IMG/VR virus record: IMGVR_UViG_3300043313_000897
Location: 1 to 38,238 of that record
Source of the DNA: a virus
Reading direction: 5' to 3' (one strand)
Length of the DNA: 38,238 bases
Part shown: piece by piece, positions 7,387-17,206 of the stretch
Layout of the letters: every line of letters begins with the position of its first letter
How positions within the stretch are numbered: position 1 is the first letter of the stretch
Notes under the pieces: generated by a model
Told to the model about the DNA's origin: nothing
Databases searched by the model: none
What the model saw: only the letters and a program-made list of their open reading frames with translations
Made by a program: the position numbers and the translations under genes

Positions 7387-9486
7387 ATGCCCTATGAGGT
7401 GGTAGAGAACTTCGCAGCCGGGCTGGATACCCGCAAGAATCCAGTGTCGGCGCCCGCCGGCACGCTTACCATTTTGAAAAACGCCATGATCTCGCCAGGC
7501 GGCGAGATCGCCAAGGCGCGCGCCTTCGTCAAGCTGGTCGACGTGCCGAACACTTTCGGCCTGGCGGCGACTGAAGCGTCGCTGTTCATTTTCGGCAAGA
7601 ACATCGACCCGGCTGTGCCGGCGATCGGCGTCTCGGGCGTGACGCTGCGCGGCGCCAAAATCGCCAACGCCGACCCTACTCTGGCGCAAACCGATTTCGA
7701 CGTCTTCGATGGCCAGGTCTATCTCGCCTGCTCGACCGCCGCCGCAGTCGACCCCGCTCCGGTTAAGACGGCAGCGCAGCGCAATCCGCACTACTATCTC
7801 GGGCCGCGCCAGTCGACCGACCCGAACCCGTCGATCTATGAGGCGATCGAGACCGAAGGCTCCGGCAAGGGCTACTTCGTCCGCACCTTCCAGACCAAGA
7901 TGTATTCGGTGGTCGGCAAGTACCTGTATTTTTCCGCCATCGGCAACCCGTTCGCCTGGGACGCCGAAACCTATATCGACCGCGCCACCGCCGTGGCCAT
8001 CGGCCCGGTCAAGACCGCCAGCACCACCGACGTCGAGCCGATCCGGGTCTATGTGCCGACTACCGAGATCAGCAGGTTCGTCACCGGCAACCGCGCCTAT
8101 ATCCAGGGCGTCAGCGCCACCGGCATCAAGCAGATCAACGACACCTACCAGGTGATCGGCACCATCCGTAACCCGGATACCTCTAATAGTGTCGGCAGCG
8201 GCTACGCCTCGTTCGAACTGAGCGGCACCAACGGCGCGACGGCGACCGGCCCGCAGATCACCGGCAAGATGTATGCGACGCCGGCGATCCGCATTACGTC
8301 GATATCCAACACCAACCCGGCGCGCTGCACGGTGGCGGCGGCGGATATCGGCAAGTTCATCGACGGCCAGAAGGTGCTGATCAACGGCGTCAGCGGCGGC
8401 ATCGTCCCCAGCGACAGGCTCTACATCATCAGCGACGTCAACAACCCGGTCAACACTTTCACGCTCAACGGCCTCGACGCCGACGGCTTCACGACGGCGC
8501 AGAGCGCCGACACTTGGGCGACGCTGACCACCGACGTGCTGCGCACCGGCCAGGGCTTTATCAACATCTCGACCACCGATGCCGCCAGCGAGAGCCTGCG
8601 TTCGCTGGAAATCTATTACGACAAATTAGCGATATTCAGCACGATGGCGACGCAGATCTGGTCGGTCGACCCCGACCCTAGCCTCAATCAGTTCGAGCAG
8701 CTGTTGCGCGGGTCCGGCACCCGCGCGGCGCGCTCGCCGCTGCAGTACGGCTCCGGCGATGTTCTCTTTCTCGATAGTTCCGGCATTCGCTCGCTGAAGG
8801 CCAAGGACAGCTCCAACAGCGCTGCAGTGTCGGACATAGGGTCACCCGTCGACCCGACCATCCGCGAGATGCTGATCGGCAATTCCGAGAAGATCCCGCC
8901 GGTGGCGGCGCTCGGCCAGGTCTATCTCGACGGCGCGGTATCGCTGCTGGAGCCGTCGATCGGCCGATTCTGGATGATCTTCAAGACCAAGATTCTCTGC
9001 CTTAGCTACTTCCCAGGCCCCGACATCACCGCCTGGTCGGTGCTCGACCTGCCGTTCAACATGCAGCATGCCGTCACCTGTGGCGGCCGCATCTTCTTCC
9101 GCGACGATGACGATGGCATCTGGATTTATGGCGGCGCCAACGGCACCACCTACAACGATAACAATGTTGAAGTTCGCCTGCCCTACATGAGCGGCAAGAA
9201 GCCGGGCCACAACAAGACCTACGAGGCGCTGGACATCACTGCGACCGGCACCTGGGAGGCCTACGTCTCCTATGATTTCAACAATCCGAATGCCGAGGAG
9301 CTGGTCGGAACCTTCGGGCCGGTCAGCCCGGCGACCAGCACTTCCGCGTCGACATGGAACGGCGGCAAGATGGAACTGCAGGGCTATGGCAGTCACATCT
9401 CGCTGCGATTCTACAACAACGACGCCAAGAACTGCACGCTGTCGAATATCGGCGTGCATTATCAAATGGCAGATGACGAGCAATAG
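7387..9486 (+). CDS. Tail nozzle (tail tubular protein B-like)
   Basis: A 699-aa, largely beta-structured protein likely to form the hexameric nozzle that closes the short tail under the adaptor. The start PYEVVENFAAGLDTRKNP followed by LKNAMISPGGEIAKARAFVK is the typical opening of podovirus nozzle or stabilisation proteins ('N-F-x-G-G-l-d...N...p.G.i.kR.g'). Internal features include strands with PSLNQFEQLLRGSGTRA and the DSSGIRSL stretch seen in propeller-like nozzle domains. The start ATG lies 3 bp after the adaptor stop. The assignment is by pattern and synteny; the precise subfamily is open. Confidence 0.8.
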   Translation: MPYEVVENFAAGLDTRKNPVSAPAGTLTILKNAMISPGGEIAKARAFVKLVDVPNTFGLAATEASLFIFGKNIDPAVPAIGVSGVTLRGAKIANADPTLAQTDFDVFDGQVYLACSTAAAVDPAPVKTAAQRNPHYYLGPRQSTDPNPSIYEAIETEGSGKGYFVRTFQTKMYSVVGKYLYFSAIGNPFAWDAETYIDRATAVAIGPVKTASTTDVEPIRVYVPTTEISRFVTGNRAYIQGVSATGIKQINDTYQVIGTIRNPDTSNSVGSGYASFELSGTNGATATGPQITGKMYATPAIRITSISNTNPARCTVAAADIGKFIDGQKVLINGVSGGIVPSDRLYIISDVNNPVNTFTLNGLDADGFTTAQSADTWATLTTDVLRTGQGFINISTTDAASESLRSLEIYYDKLAIFSTMATQIWSVDPDPSLNQFEQLLRGSGTRAARSPLQYGSGDVLFLDSSGIRSLKAKDSSNSAAVSDIGSPVDPTIREMLIGNSEKIPPVAALGQVYLDGAVSLLEPSIGRFWMIFKTKILCLSYFPGPDITAWSVLDLPFNMQHAVTCGGRIFFRDDDDGIWIYGGANGTTYNDNNVEVRLPYMSGKKPGHNKTYEALDITATGTWEAYVSYDFNNPNAEELVGTFGPVSPATSTSASTWNGGKMELQGYGSHISLRFYNNDAKNCTLSNIGVHYQMADDEQ

Positions 9487-9488
9487 TG

Positions 9489-9971
9489 ATGATCCGGATC
9501 GCCACGGCAACCTTCGAAGACCTGGCCCACATCGCCAGCTGGCTCTCCCCGGTCGACCGCATGGAGCTGGCCTGTACCCGCGACCCGGATGACTATCTGG
9601 CGCTGGCGCGCGACGCCGCGCAGACACTGATTCACAAGGTCGCGCTGGACCACGGGGGCAACCCGATCTTCGCCTTCGGCGCCCACCCGGCGGGCCTTAC
9701 CTCCGCGACTGTTTGGGGGTACAAGACTTCGGAGGGCAGCCGGGCGATCAAGGCTGTCACCAGATACTTACGCGACGAAATGATCCCGTCACTACGCGCA
9801 ACCGGGGTCGTCAGGGCGACGTGCTATGTCCACCGGGACAACGCCGGATCCCGCCTATGGCTCGCGCGTCTTGGCTTTCGGGCCAAGGCCACGCATGGGG
9901 AAATTGGCACCCCGCTGCTGCTCTACCAGCGCGACGAGCCAGATGTCCCGACCCTCCACACAATGCATTGA
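9489..9971 (+). CDS. GNAT-like small virion protein (T7 gp13-type, DUF2833-like)
   Basis: A 160-aa protein with the outline of an acetyltransferase fold: MIRIATATFEDLAHIASWL (first strand/helix), a central strand pair including PIFAFGAHP, and ATCYVHRDNAGSRLWLARLGFRAKA, which resembles the 'N..s..ll.k.GF' end of GNAT domains. T7-group phages encode a similar small protein of this type (internal virion protein A) in the same place, after the nozzle. Whether it is catalytic cannot be told, because the acetyl-CoA-binding Q/RxxGxG/A loop is not obvious. ATG 9489 is preferred to the overlapping GTG 9486. Confidence 0.7.
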   Translation: MIRIATATFEDLAHIASWLSPVDRMELACTRDPDDYLALARDAAQTLIHKVALDHGGNPIFAFGAHPAGLTSATVWGYKTSEGSRAIKAVTRYLRDEMIPSLRATGVVRATCYVHRDNAGSRLWLARLGFRAKATHGEIGTPLLLYQRDEPDVPTLHTMH

Positions 9972-9989
9972 TCAGATGGGAGACCCGCC

Positions 9990-11342
9990 ATGAGCTGGTT
10001 GAGTGAAATGTTTGGTGGTGGATCCGACAGCAACGACGAGCAGATCAAGTACCAGAAGAAGCAGGAGGAGATCGCCCGCAAGAAGGAAGAGGACCGCGTC
10101 GCCAAGCTCAACGCCGCCCTCGACAAGATCAAGGCCGCCTTCCACGGCAGCAAGGCCGTCGCCGCCGTGCCGCACAAGTACGACTGGTCGAAATTCGACG
10201 CCAACGACTACGATACCGGCGACGCCGTGACCGGCCTGCCTGCGGGCTGGACCTTCGTCAGGACAGAGGGCAAGAAGTCCGGCGGCGGGGGTGGCTCGAC
10301 GGCAGCGGTGAAGCCGGCGACAGCGACGCCCGCCGTAGTGGCGAAACCGGGGACGGCAGCACCGGCGGCGGTCGTGGCCAAGAATCCCTACGCCAAGGGC
10401 AGCAATGCCGCCAAGAACTGGGACGCGGCGCATCCCGCCGCCAAGGTATCGACGCCCAGCAAGCCGCTGCAAAGCGCCAAGAATCCGTATGCCTATGGCA
10501 GTGCGGCAGCCGCCAAGTGGGAGATAGCGAACGGCAATAAAAAGGCCGTCGTGCCGGTCGGCGGCGGCCAGAGCACCAACAATCCGCGCGGATACGCCGA
10601 TGGCCGCGAGGGCGGCACCAGCGACTTCATCATGACCAACACCGACCCCGGCGGCGGCAGCCACGGCAGCACCAACAAGGGCGGCGGCAACAAAAATGGC
10701 GGCGGCGGCGGTGGTGGCGGTGGCGGCAATGGCGAGCCGCTCTGGCAGATCCGCGGGCCGGACGGCAAGCTCTACAATATCGGCGACGACGTGGTCTACA
10801 GCACCGACCCGGCGGTAGCCGCGTCGAAGGGTTTCGACGACGACTTCTACAACAAGTACAAAAACTCCATGCTCGGCTTCTACCAGCCGGAGGTGACGCG
10901 CCAGTATGGCGACGCCCAAAAGGAGCTGACCTACCGGCTGGCCCGCGCTGGTACCCTGAAATCGCAGGCCGCCAACGATACCGGCGCGGACCTGATCCGC
11001 CAGAAGGTCGAGAACGACGCGCTGGTGTCGGATAAGGCGGACACCGCCGTCGCCGGCCTGAAGACCAACATCGCCGGCATGGAGAACAGCGCCAAGTCGC
11101 TGGTCAACGCCGCCCAGGATCCGGACGCCGAGGCCATCACCCAACTGAGTCAGCTCGCGGGGGCCAAGGTCGGCCTGGCCCAGCCGGACCTGTCGCCATT
11201 AGGCGAGGTCTTCAAGGTCGCCACGATCGGCGGCGCCAATGCGCTCTCCGGCTATACATCCGGGCGGACATCCGCCGACATCGCGGCGCTCGCGAAGAAG
11301 CTCAACACCAAAGGCTACGGCGCCTCGACCATCACCCGCTAG
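9990..11342 (+). CDS. Putative internal virion protein with polyglycine linker
   Basis: A 450-aa protein. Residues about 15-50 are a highly charged helix or coiled coil (DEQIKYQKKQEEIARKKEED). A low-complexity Ala/Pro/Val and Lys region follows, with two similar NPYAKGS / NPYAYGS units, each followed by (N)AAKNW / AAAKWE. Then comes a run of ten glycines near residue 240, and a helical C-terminal half (QYGDAQKELTYRLARAGTL, AVAGLKTNIAGMENSAKSL). Position after the GNAT-like gene and before the MCDP-type protein supports a core or ejection protein. The start has a GGGAG Shine-Dalgarno. No enzymatic motif is visible. Confidence 0.7.
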   Translation: MSWLSEMFGGGSDSNDEQIKYQKKQEEIARKKEEDRVAKLNAALDKIKAAFHGSKAVAAVPHKYDWSKFDANDYDTGDAVTGLPAGWTFVRTEGKKSGGGGGSTAAVKPATATPAVVAKPGTAAPAAVVAKNPYAKGSNAAKNWDAAHPAAKVSTPSKPLQSAKNPYAYGSAAAAKWEIANGNKKAVVPVGGGQSTNNPRGYADGREGGTSDFIMTNTDPGGGSHGSTNKGGGNKNGGGGGGGGGGNGEPLWQIRGPDGKLYNIGDDVVYSTDPAVAASKGFDDDFYNKYKNSMLGFYQPEVTRQYGDAQKELTYRLARAGTLKSQAANDTGADLIRQKVENDALVSDKADTAVAGLKTNIAGMENSAKSLVNAAQDPDAEAITQLSQLAGAKVGLAQPDLSPLGEVFKVATIGGANALSGYTSGRTSADIAALAKKLNTKGYGASTITR

Positions 11343-11353
11343 GAGAGCCGCCC

Positions 11354-12157
11354 ATGTGCGACCCGATCACACTTGGTACTCTTGCAATCGGCGCCGCCGG
11401 CACGGCCGTCAACGTCGTCGGCAAGGCCAACGCCGCCAAGCAGCAGAAGAACGAATACAACAACTGGGTGGCGTACCAGGACAAGCACCGCAAGCTTGAG
11501 GAACAGCGCCAGGAGGGAATGCGCGCCAAGGCCGCGGCTGCGGCGGACCAGGCCACCGACACAGTCGGCGCGGAAAATCAGGCAGATGTGCAGGCCGAAG
11601 AGGAAGCCCGCCTGCGCGACGCCTATGCGCAGGACAGCGGATTGGCGCCGACCTCCGATGCGCCGGTCTCCAACGCCGACAGCGCCATTCTTTCTGGCCA
11701 GCAGAGCGGCGGCGAGGTGTTCCAGACCGACATGGCGCGCGCGCTTTCCGATGCGACCGCCTCGGCCAGTAAGCGCCTCGGCGCGCTGGCGACGATGCGC
11801 TCCTATGGCGGATCTTCCGGCGGCCTCGGCACGGTCATGCCGATCGCCCAGCAGGCCGCCGGCGCGGATATCAACCAGCAGAACAATTTCCGCCGGGGTT
11901 CGCTCAACGCCTACCAGTTCGCGCAGGCGGTCGAGCCGGTGCAGGTCAGCTACTCCAATCCGGTCGCGGATATCGCGCAGTCTTTCCTGGGCGCCGGCAT
12001 GGCGGGCATGGGCAAGGCTGCCGCCGGCGGCACAATCAGTTCCGGCCTGAGCGATATGTTCAGCAAAGTCGTCGCGCCGTCGTTGAAGGCCACCACCGCC
12101 GATCCCTGGTCAGGGATCCCATTCGCCACCAGCGGCCAGAACGCGCGCACCTTCTGA
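11354..12157 (+). CDS. Internal virion protein B-like (T7 gp14-type)
   Basis: A 267-aa protein that begins MCDPITLGTLAIGAAGTA. A short hydrophobic N-terminal segment after an MC-x-P start is typical of the small ejection protein family represented by T7 gp14. A charged helix (residues 29-60) and a long Ala/Gln-rich helical region follow. The C-terminus has a Gly/Ala-rich stretch (FLGAGMAGMGKAAAGG) able to insert into or cross a membrane. In known phages such proteins leave the head and help build the DNA conduit across the cell envelope. A good AGGAGAG ribosome site precedes the ATG. The family call is moderate and rests on N-terminal style and order. Confidence 0.7.
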   Translation: MCDPITLGTLAIGAAGTAVNVVGKANAAKQQKNEYNNWVAYQDKHRKLEEQRQEGMRAKAAAAADQATDTVGAENQADVQAEEEARLRDAYAQDSGLAPTSDAPVSNADSAILSGQQSGGEVFQTDMARALSDATASASKRLGALATMRSYGGSSGGLGTVMPIAQQAAGADINQQNNFRRGSLNAYQFAQAVEPVQVSYSNPVADIAQSFLGAGMAGMGKAAAGGTISSGLSDMFSKVVAPSLKATTADPWSGIPFATSGQNARTF

Positions 12158-12166
12158 GGATCCGAG

Positions 12167-13630
12167 ATGGCAACGATAGGAGTCCGATACAATGACAGCG
12201 GCGTCGGCACCGACATCGCCAAGATATTGATGCAGGCCGTCGTCGGCGACCCCGACCGCGACGCCAAGATGGCCGCCCTCGAAGCCAATCTGATGGGCGC
12301 CAAGATCGACCGCGAGCGCACACTGGCGCTGGCCCAGTACGAGAAGCAGGAGGCCGCCCGCAAGCAGGGGGTCTACGACTACGCCGAAGGCGCGATCGAC
12401 CCGGCGACGCAATTGGCGATGGACAGCTACAATCGCTATAACCGCCCGGCGGCGGCGGCGGTAGAAGCACCGGTGCCGGTGGCGCCGCCGATCGATGTCG
12501 CCACGGAAATCAACTTTCCGGCGATCGGGCCGGAGCCGATCGAGGACGACACGGACATCATCCCGAACGCCGCCGCCCGCGTCGCGGCAATGCCGGCGCT
12601 GTCGCAGAACGTCGGCACCGACACCATCAACCCGCTGCCGTATGTCAACCTGCCAGAGGGTCCGGTGCCGATCGAGCAGGACTTCGCCCCGGTCGCCCCC
12701 GCCGGCATGCCGACAACTGCGCTGAAGCAGGCGCCGAGCGTCGTCGGCTCGCCCAATGATTTCACCGACCCGCAGCCGGGCTTCTCCGGCGGCGCCAAGG
12801 ACAACGGAGACGGCACGGTCACAACGCCGGTCGGCACGCTGCCGAAAGCGGAGATCCGCAAGATGATCGCCGTCGCCATGCACGACGAGGACGCGATGGG
12901 GTCGCTGCGCAAGATCACTGGCCAGCTCGGCCTGACCTATGGCGACACGCCGGAGGAGCTGCAGAAGGCGATGACCATGCTCGGCCAGGACCCCAGGCAA
13001 CTGCCGGCAAACCTCGGTGGGGCCGCCGACACCGGCAAGGAATCCGAAAAGGCCGGCATGCGCAAGGAGGTCTACGACCACCGCAAGGCACTCGCCGCGA
13101 TCAGGCCGACCATCTCGTCGCTGGAGTCTTCGCTCAACGACAACACCCGCGCCGGCGATTTGGCCTTTGTCTATGGTATCCCCAAGATCCTCGACCCGAT
13201 CGGCGTAGTGCGCGGCGAAGATGCCGACATGATCATCAACTCGGCACCGATACCGGATGCGATGAAAAACCAGATCCGCTCGGCAATGGCCGGCACCGGC
13301 GCACTCAGCATCGACGTGCGGCGGACACTGCTCGATATGGCCAAGCGCAAGGCCATCTCCTTCCAGGACGAGTTCAACCTGATCAAGAAAGACTACGCCG
13401 ACCGGGCGCGGCGTAACAATTGGCCGGTGGAAGACATCATCCCGAGCGACGGCGGTGAGATCGAGGCGCCGCCCGAGCCGGCAGAGACCCCGTCACCCGA
13501 TCCTGAAACGCCTAGCACTCGCGTCGTCGGCGAGGTCTATGAGTTCAAACTTAAAGACGGCAGTGTCGTCAAGCGCCGCTACAAGGGCGGACCTGAAAGT
13601 TCCCTGTCTAGCTGGGAGCCGGTATCGTGA
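12167..13630 (+). CDS. Putative internal virion/ejection protein, unknown family
   Basis: A 487-aa protein not assigned to a family. The N-terminus is helical (AALEANLMGAKIDRERTLALAQYEKQE split by short turns). A Pro/Asp/Val-rich linker spans about residues 85-215. A more conserved-looking helical domain follows (about 225-430), with SIDVRRTLLDMAKRKAISF and EFNLIKKDYADRARRNNWP, and the last ~35 residues form a small basic beta unit (VYEFKLKDGSVVKRRYKGG). It starts 9 bp after the previous gene with a GAGG site and overlaps the next start codon (GTGA). By context it is part of the virion core or ejection apparatus. Confidence 0.7.
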   Translation: MATIGVRYNDSGVGTDIAKILMQAVVGDPDRDAKMAALEANLMGAKIDRERTLALAQYEKQEAARKQGVYDYAEGAIDPATQLAMDSYNRYNRPAAAAVEAPVPVAPPIDVATEINFPAIGPEPIEDDTDIIPNAAARVAAMPALSQNVGTDTINPLPYVNLPEGPVPIEQDFAPVAPAGMPTTALKQAPSVVGSPNDFTDPQPGFSGGAKDNGDGTVTTPVGTLPKAEIRKMIAVAMHDEDAMGSLRKITGQLGLTYGDTPEELQKAMTMLGQDPRQLPANLGGAADTGKESEKAGMRKEVYDHRKALAAIRPTISSLESSLNDNTRAGDLAFVYGIPKILDPIGVVRGEDADMIINSAPIPDAMKNQIRSAMAGTGALSIDVRRTLLDMAKRKAISFQDEFNLIKKDYADRARRNNWPVEDIIPSDGGEIEAPPEPAETPSPDPETPSTRVVGEVYEFKLKDGSVVKRRYKGGPESSLSSWEPVS

Positions 13631-15576
13631 CAGAACTAGCGCCCTGGCTGGTGTCGCCGAAGCCCATTGCCGATCAACCGATTCCGTCTGCTCCGTGGGA
13701 AACGACAACGCCGAGCGTCGCCGAAGACATCGCCAACATCGCGCCGCGGGCGTTGCGTACCGGCGCCGAGATGGTCCCGGCTGGGCCTGCCGAACTGTCT
13801 GGACTGGTTCCCTCGATCGTCCGCAAGGCGATGGAGTGGGGTGTCGAATTTGGCGTGACCGACCCAAGCGCGCTGACGGAGTTCGACCAGAGCTACGCCA
13901 AAACGGGGGCGGGGCCGATGGTGAGTACTGCCGGGCTAGACAGCATCCGCCGCAACATCACCGATCCGATCCTCGGCGAGGGCGAGGACGTCGCCGCGCA
14001 GACGACGCCGGGGCGCTATGCCCAGACGGCGATCGAGAACGCGCCCGGCGCCCTTTTCAACCCCGGCAGCTTGGTCAGCAAGCTCGCCCAGTGGGGCGGC
14101 GGCAGCCTCGCCTCAGAGGGGGCCGCCGACGTCGCCAAGGCGGCCGGCGCGCCGGAATGGGCGCAGGATACCGCCCGCTTTGTTGGCGGTGGCGTCGGCT
14201 CGCTGGCGCCGCAGGCATCCAACCAGGCGCTAAATCCGCGTCCGATACCCGCCGTCAGGCAGCCGCATATCAACGTGTTGCAAACACGCAATATTCCGAT
14301 CAGTGCCGGCCAGCTCAGCGGCGACCAGCGGCTGATGATGCAGGAGGACGTCGCCGGCGGCGTGCCGGCCCTCGAAAACCAGGGCGACGCCTTCACCCGG
14401 GCGGCGATGGGCGAGCAGGGCGGCTTCCCGCCACTCGCCGAACGCGCGTCAAGGCCAGTGATGAAAGCCGAACTGGATCGCATGGGCGCCGAGTTCGACC
14501 GGCTGGAAAGCGTCACCACGGTGCCGTTCGACCAGGGCTTGCAGGACGAGCTGCTCAATGCCGTTACCGACTACGTCGAGAACAATCCGCATGTCGCGTC
14601 GGTGGTCGAGGGCACGGTGAACGACCTCGCCAAAAATGCCGCCGTCAATGGCGGCACCATTACCGGCGAGGGCTTCAAGAATATCCGCACCCGCATCAAC
14701 AAGCTGATCGGCAACGAGAATACCGACCCCGGCGTGACCGGCGCACTGATGGAAATCAAGGACCGGCTCGACGACGCCGTCGCCCGCAACCTGCCGCCGG
14801 AAGAACAGAGCGCCTGGCGCCGGGTGCGCGCCCAGTACCGCAACTATCTGCCGATCGAGCGGGCCAAGGCGAGCGGAGCGGCGCAGGGCGCATCGGAGGG
14901 CACCATCACCCCGCCGCAACTGCGCAGCGGCGTCAGGGCTGTGGAGGGCCGCCGTGAGATCGCCTCCGGCGAGCGCGGCATGACCGACCTGGCCGAGGCC
15001 GGCAGCGCCATCCTCGAACGGCAGCGCAGCTCCGGCACGGCCGAGCGCCTGGCGGCGCAGCGTGCCGGCTTGCCAACCTTGGCCGGCGCCGCGTTGGGCG
15101 GCGGCGGCCTGGCGGCACAGATACTCTCGGGCGGCGTCCCCTCCGTGCCGGCAATCGCCGCGGGTATGGGTGGCCTCGCCCTGACCGCCTTGCCGCGGGT
15201 TCGCGACGCCTTCATCCGATCGGACGTCGGCCAGCAGATTCTCTCCCGGCAGGGTCCGCGCATCGATACCGGTGGACCAGTCCCAGTGCCTGGGTCCGGC
15301 GTGATCCCGTTTGTCAGCGGCGGCACGGTCGGTCCCCCGACTGCGCAGGTCCTGCAACAATTGCAGCGCAGCGCGGCAGAGCCGCCCGCAGTGGTCGAGC
15401 CGGCAGCCGCGCCGGGTCCGCAGTCAATGATGCAGATCGAGATGCCGGAGATCGTCGAGCCGGTGCAGACGGCCTATCGCGACCTCGGCCCGCGCGCCTT
15501 CCGCCCGCAGCGGACGCTGCCGCCGCAGCAGATGGCGGCGCTGCCCGCCCTGCTGGCGCAGGCGCTCCGCACATGA
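13627..15576 (+). CDS. Putative internal virion protein with C-terminal hydrophobic Gly/Ala segment
   Basis: A 649-aa protein starting at GTG 13627, 4-bp overlap with the preceding stop. After an N-terminal region lined with 'AxxAGAxMVPAGPAE'-type helices comes a well-folded helical part (about residues 285-430: FDRLESVTTVPFDQGLQDE, then ...NIRTRINKLIGN, ...WRRVRAQYRNYLPIERAKA). This segment is found in several podovirus/prophage virion-interior proteins to my knowledge. Residues about 475-525 form a Gly/Ala/Leu-rich hydrophobic stretch that could insert in a membrane. A Pro-rich tail follows. I infer a DNA-ejection role from position and composition; no catalytic motif is seen. Confidence 0.7.
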   Translation: MTELAPWLVSPKPIADQPIPSAPWETTTPSVAEDIANIAPRALRTGAEMVPAGPAELSGLVPSIVRKAMEWGVEFGVTDPSALTEFDQSYAKTGAGPMVSTAGLDSIRRNITDPILGEGEDVAAQTTPGRYAQTAIENAPGALFNPGSLVSKLAQWGGGSLASEGAADVAKAAGAPEWAQDTARFVGGGVGSLAPQASNQALNPRPIPAVRQPHINVLQTRNIPISAGQLSGDQRLMMQEDVAGGVPALENQGDAFTRAAMGEQGGFPPLAERASRPVMKAELDRMGAEFDRLESVTTVPFDQGLQDELLNAVTDYVENNPHVASVVEGTVNDLAKNAAVNGGTITGEGFKNIRTRINKLIGNENTDPGVTGALMEIKDRLDDAVARNLPPEEQSAWRRVRAQYRNYLPIERAKASGAAQGASEGTITPPQLRSGVRAVEGRREIASGERGMTDLAEAGSAILERQRSSGTAERLAAQRAGLPTLAGAALGGGGLAAQILSGGVPSVPAIAAGMGGLALTALPRVRDAFIRSDVGQQILSRQGPRIDTGGPVPVPGSGVIPFVSGGTVGPPTAQVLQQLQRSAAEPPAVVEPAAAPGPQSMMQIEMPEIVEPVQTAYRDLGPRAFRPQRTLPPQQMAALPALLAQALRT

Positions 15577-15614
15577 ATACCGTTGTGGCCTCCAGGCGTG
15601 GCGGCTGCGATCGG

Positions 15615-15645
15615 GGGCGGCTCTTTCGACTGGAAAGAGCCGCCC
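15615..15645 (+). terminator. 12-bp stem-loop between two ejection-type genes
   Basis: GGGCGGCTCTTT (15615-15626) pairs perfectly with AAAGAGCCGCCC (15634-15645) around a 7-nt loop CGACTGG. It fills the 88-bp gap before the next gene, whose Shine-Dalgarno (GGGGGTGAGG) follows closely. There is no T-run, so a full intrinsic terminator is doubtful. Partial attenuation, RNase processing or mRNA stabilisation are alternatives. Confidence 0.5.
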
Positions 15646-15664
15646 AACTTAACGGGGGTGAGGC

Positions 15665-17206
15665 ATGCCCAGCCTGAGCGAGATCCTTGGCAACGCCTTC
15701 AAGGGCCGCTCGGAGGCGTGGGCCGACATCGACGCCGAATACAAGCGGCGGCACGGCGTCACGCCGCCGACCGTGCGCGACTACGTCACCAGCGGTATTG
15801 ACTGGGCCAACAAGAACTACGGGCCGAAGGAGTGGAACCGCTTCGACAACACGTCGGCAGGCCTCGCCAGCGACCTGACCCAGACCCTGGAGGACACCAC
15901 GCCGATCGGTGTGGCGACCGCAGCCGGGGATACCGATCAGGCGCTGGCCGAAGGGAACTATCTCGGCGCCGGTCTCGCCGCGCTCGGGCTTATACCGGGG
16001 GCCAGGCCGGCGAAGAAGGTCGCCGAGACGGCGGTGAAGATGGCAACGAAAGAGCTGCCGGAAATCATGTCGAGCGCGGTCGCGGCGCCCGCCGTTCGCA
16101 CCAAGCCGGCGGAAATAACCAGCACGTTCAGCAAAAGACCCAATCAGCGCGCGCAAACCCCAGAGGCTGAGTTGCGGGCGGCCTACGAGCAGTCGGGGCC
16201 GGCCCTGCTCGACCCGCCGCAGTTCAATCCCGAGGACATTCCGATCGGTTCGGCCTTCATCATCGGGCCGGGCGATCGCACCGACACCGGCAAGAGACTG
16301 CTCGGCATCAACGGCAGGGAGTACGAGAACCCGGTCGACTTGCGCGGCGGCTACAATTTCCAGGCGGGCATCGAGCAGCAGAACCCGGACAAGTTATCGT
16401 GGAAGTCCGGCAAGGACGTCGTCGAGGGCTACGCCAAGTCGGTGCGCGCGGCCGAGAAGGCGGGCGCCGAACGGGTGTTCTTCGGTAACAGCCTGATGGG
16501 CAAGCACGCCGGTGACTTCTCCGAAATGCCGGTGCTGGCGGCGCTTGAAGAGGCGCGCCTCAACAAGATCTCGCCAGCCAACGCCGCCGAGCTGGACAAA
16601 CTGATCCAGAAGAAGGCGGGGCCGTACCAGTGGCCCGGCCTGGAGGCAGTGCTCAAGGACAAGAGCCTACTCGACGCCTGGGTTCACGGCGGCGGCACGC
16701 AGCGCAAGGCGGTCCTGAAGGCGTTCGAATCGGAGACCGGCCAGAAGCTCGGCGCACCGGATATCGCCGGCGTCAGGCAGGCGACGACAGCGCCGGAGCT
16801 GCGCGACGCGCCGGTCGGCATGACCAGCCAGAAGATAAGCGAGCTGGACCCCGGCGGGCGGGTCGTCGACAAGCCGATCGTCACCCGCGCGGACTATCCC
16901 ACTGGGCTGGGCGGCAAGTTGTTCGCCAAGATGCCGGAGGGCATTCCATACGACGTGATGATGCACGACTACGTCCAGGGACAGCGCGCCAAGTTCGGCA
17001 AGATCGACCAGCAGAATGAGCTGTACGCGATCGAGCGCGCCAAGCCGTTTCAGATCTGGGACAACCAGCAGCTCGATCGGGTGATGAACTATCTGCGCTC
17101 GAAGGAGGGCAAGACGCTCGGCTTCGGCGGCGCGCTGGCCGCCGGGCTGATGACCCGCGAGCAGGCGGAAGATCTCGACAGGGAGCTAAGTCGCCCCGAT
17201 GCCTAG
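15665..17206 (+). CDS. Putative internal virion protein with a polyvalent-protein-like C-terminal domain
   Basis: A 513-aa protein. The N-terminal 145 residues include a helical SLSEILGNAFKGRSEAWADI start and a hydrophobic Gly/Ala patch (NYLGAGLAALGLIPGARPAKK). The C-terminal ~350 residues look globular: DRTDTGKRLLGINGREYENP, VDLRGGYNF, then RVFFGNSLMGKHAGDFSEMP and a DAWVHGGGTQRKAVL segment. The DxTDTGxxLxxIxG...PVxLxGGxxF layout resembles a domain I have seen in very large 'polyvalent' proteins of mobile elements and phages, which are delivered into cells; that link is recollection and needs a profile search. It is the last of four large ejection-type genes and overlaps a small leftward gene by 21 bp at its 3' end. 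Confidence 0.65.
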   Translation: MPSLSEILGNAFKGRSEAWADIDAEYKRRHGVTPPTVRDYVTSGIDWANKNYGPKEWNRFDNTSAGLASDLTQTLEDTTPIGVATAAGDTDQALAEGNYLGAGLAALGLIPGARPAKKVAETAVKMATKELPEIMSSAVAAPAVRTKPAEITSTFSKRPNQRAQTPEAELRAAYEQSGPALLDPPQFNPEDIPIGSAFIIGPGDRTDTGKRLLGINGREYENPVDLRGGYNFQAGIEQQNPDKLSWKSGKDVVEGYAKSVRAAEKAGAERVFFGNSLMGKHAGDFSEMPVLAALEEARLNKISPANAAELDKLIQKKAGPYQWPGLEAVLKDKSLLDAWVHGGGTQRKAVLKAFESETGQKLGAPDIAGVRQATTAPELRDAPVGMTSQKISELDPGGRVVDKPIVTRADYPTGLGGKLFAKMPEGIPYDVMMHDYVQGQRAKFGKIDQQNELYAIERAKPFQIWDNQQLDRVMNYLRSKEGKTLGFGGALAAGLMTREQAEDLDRELSRPDA

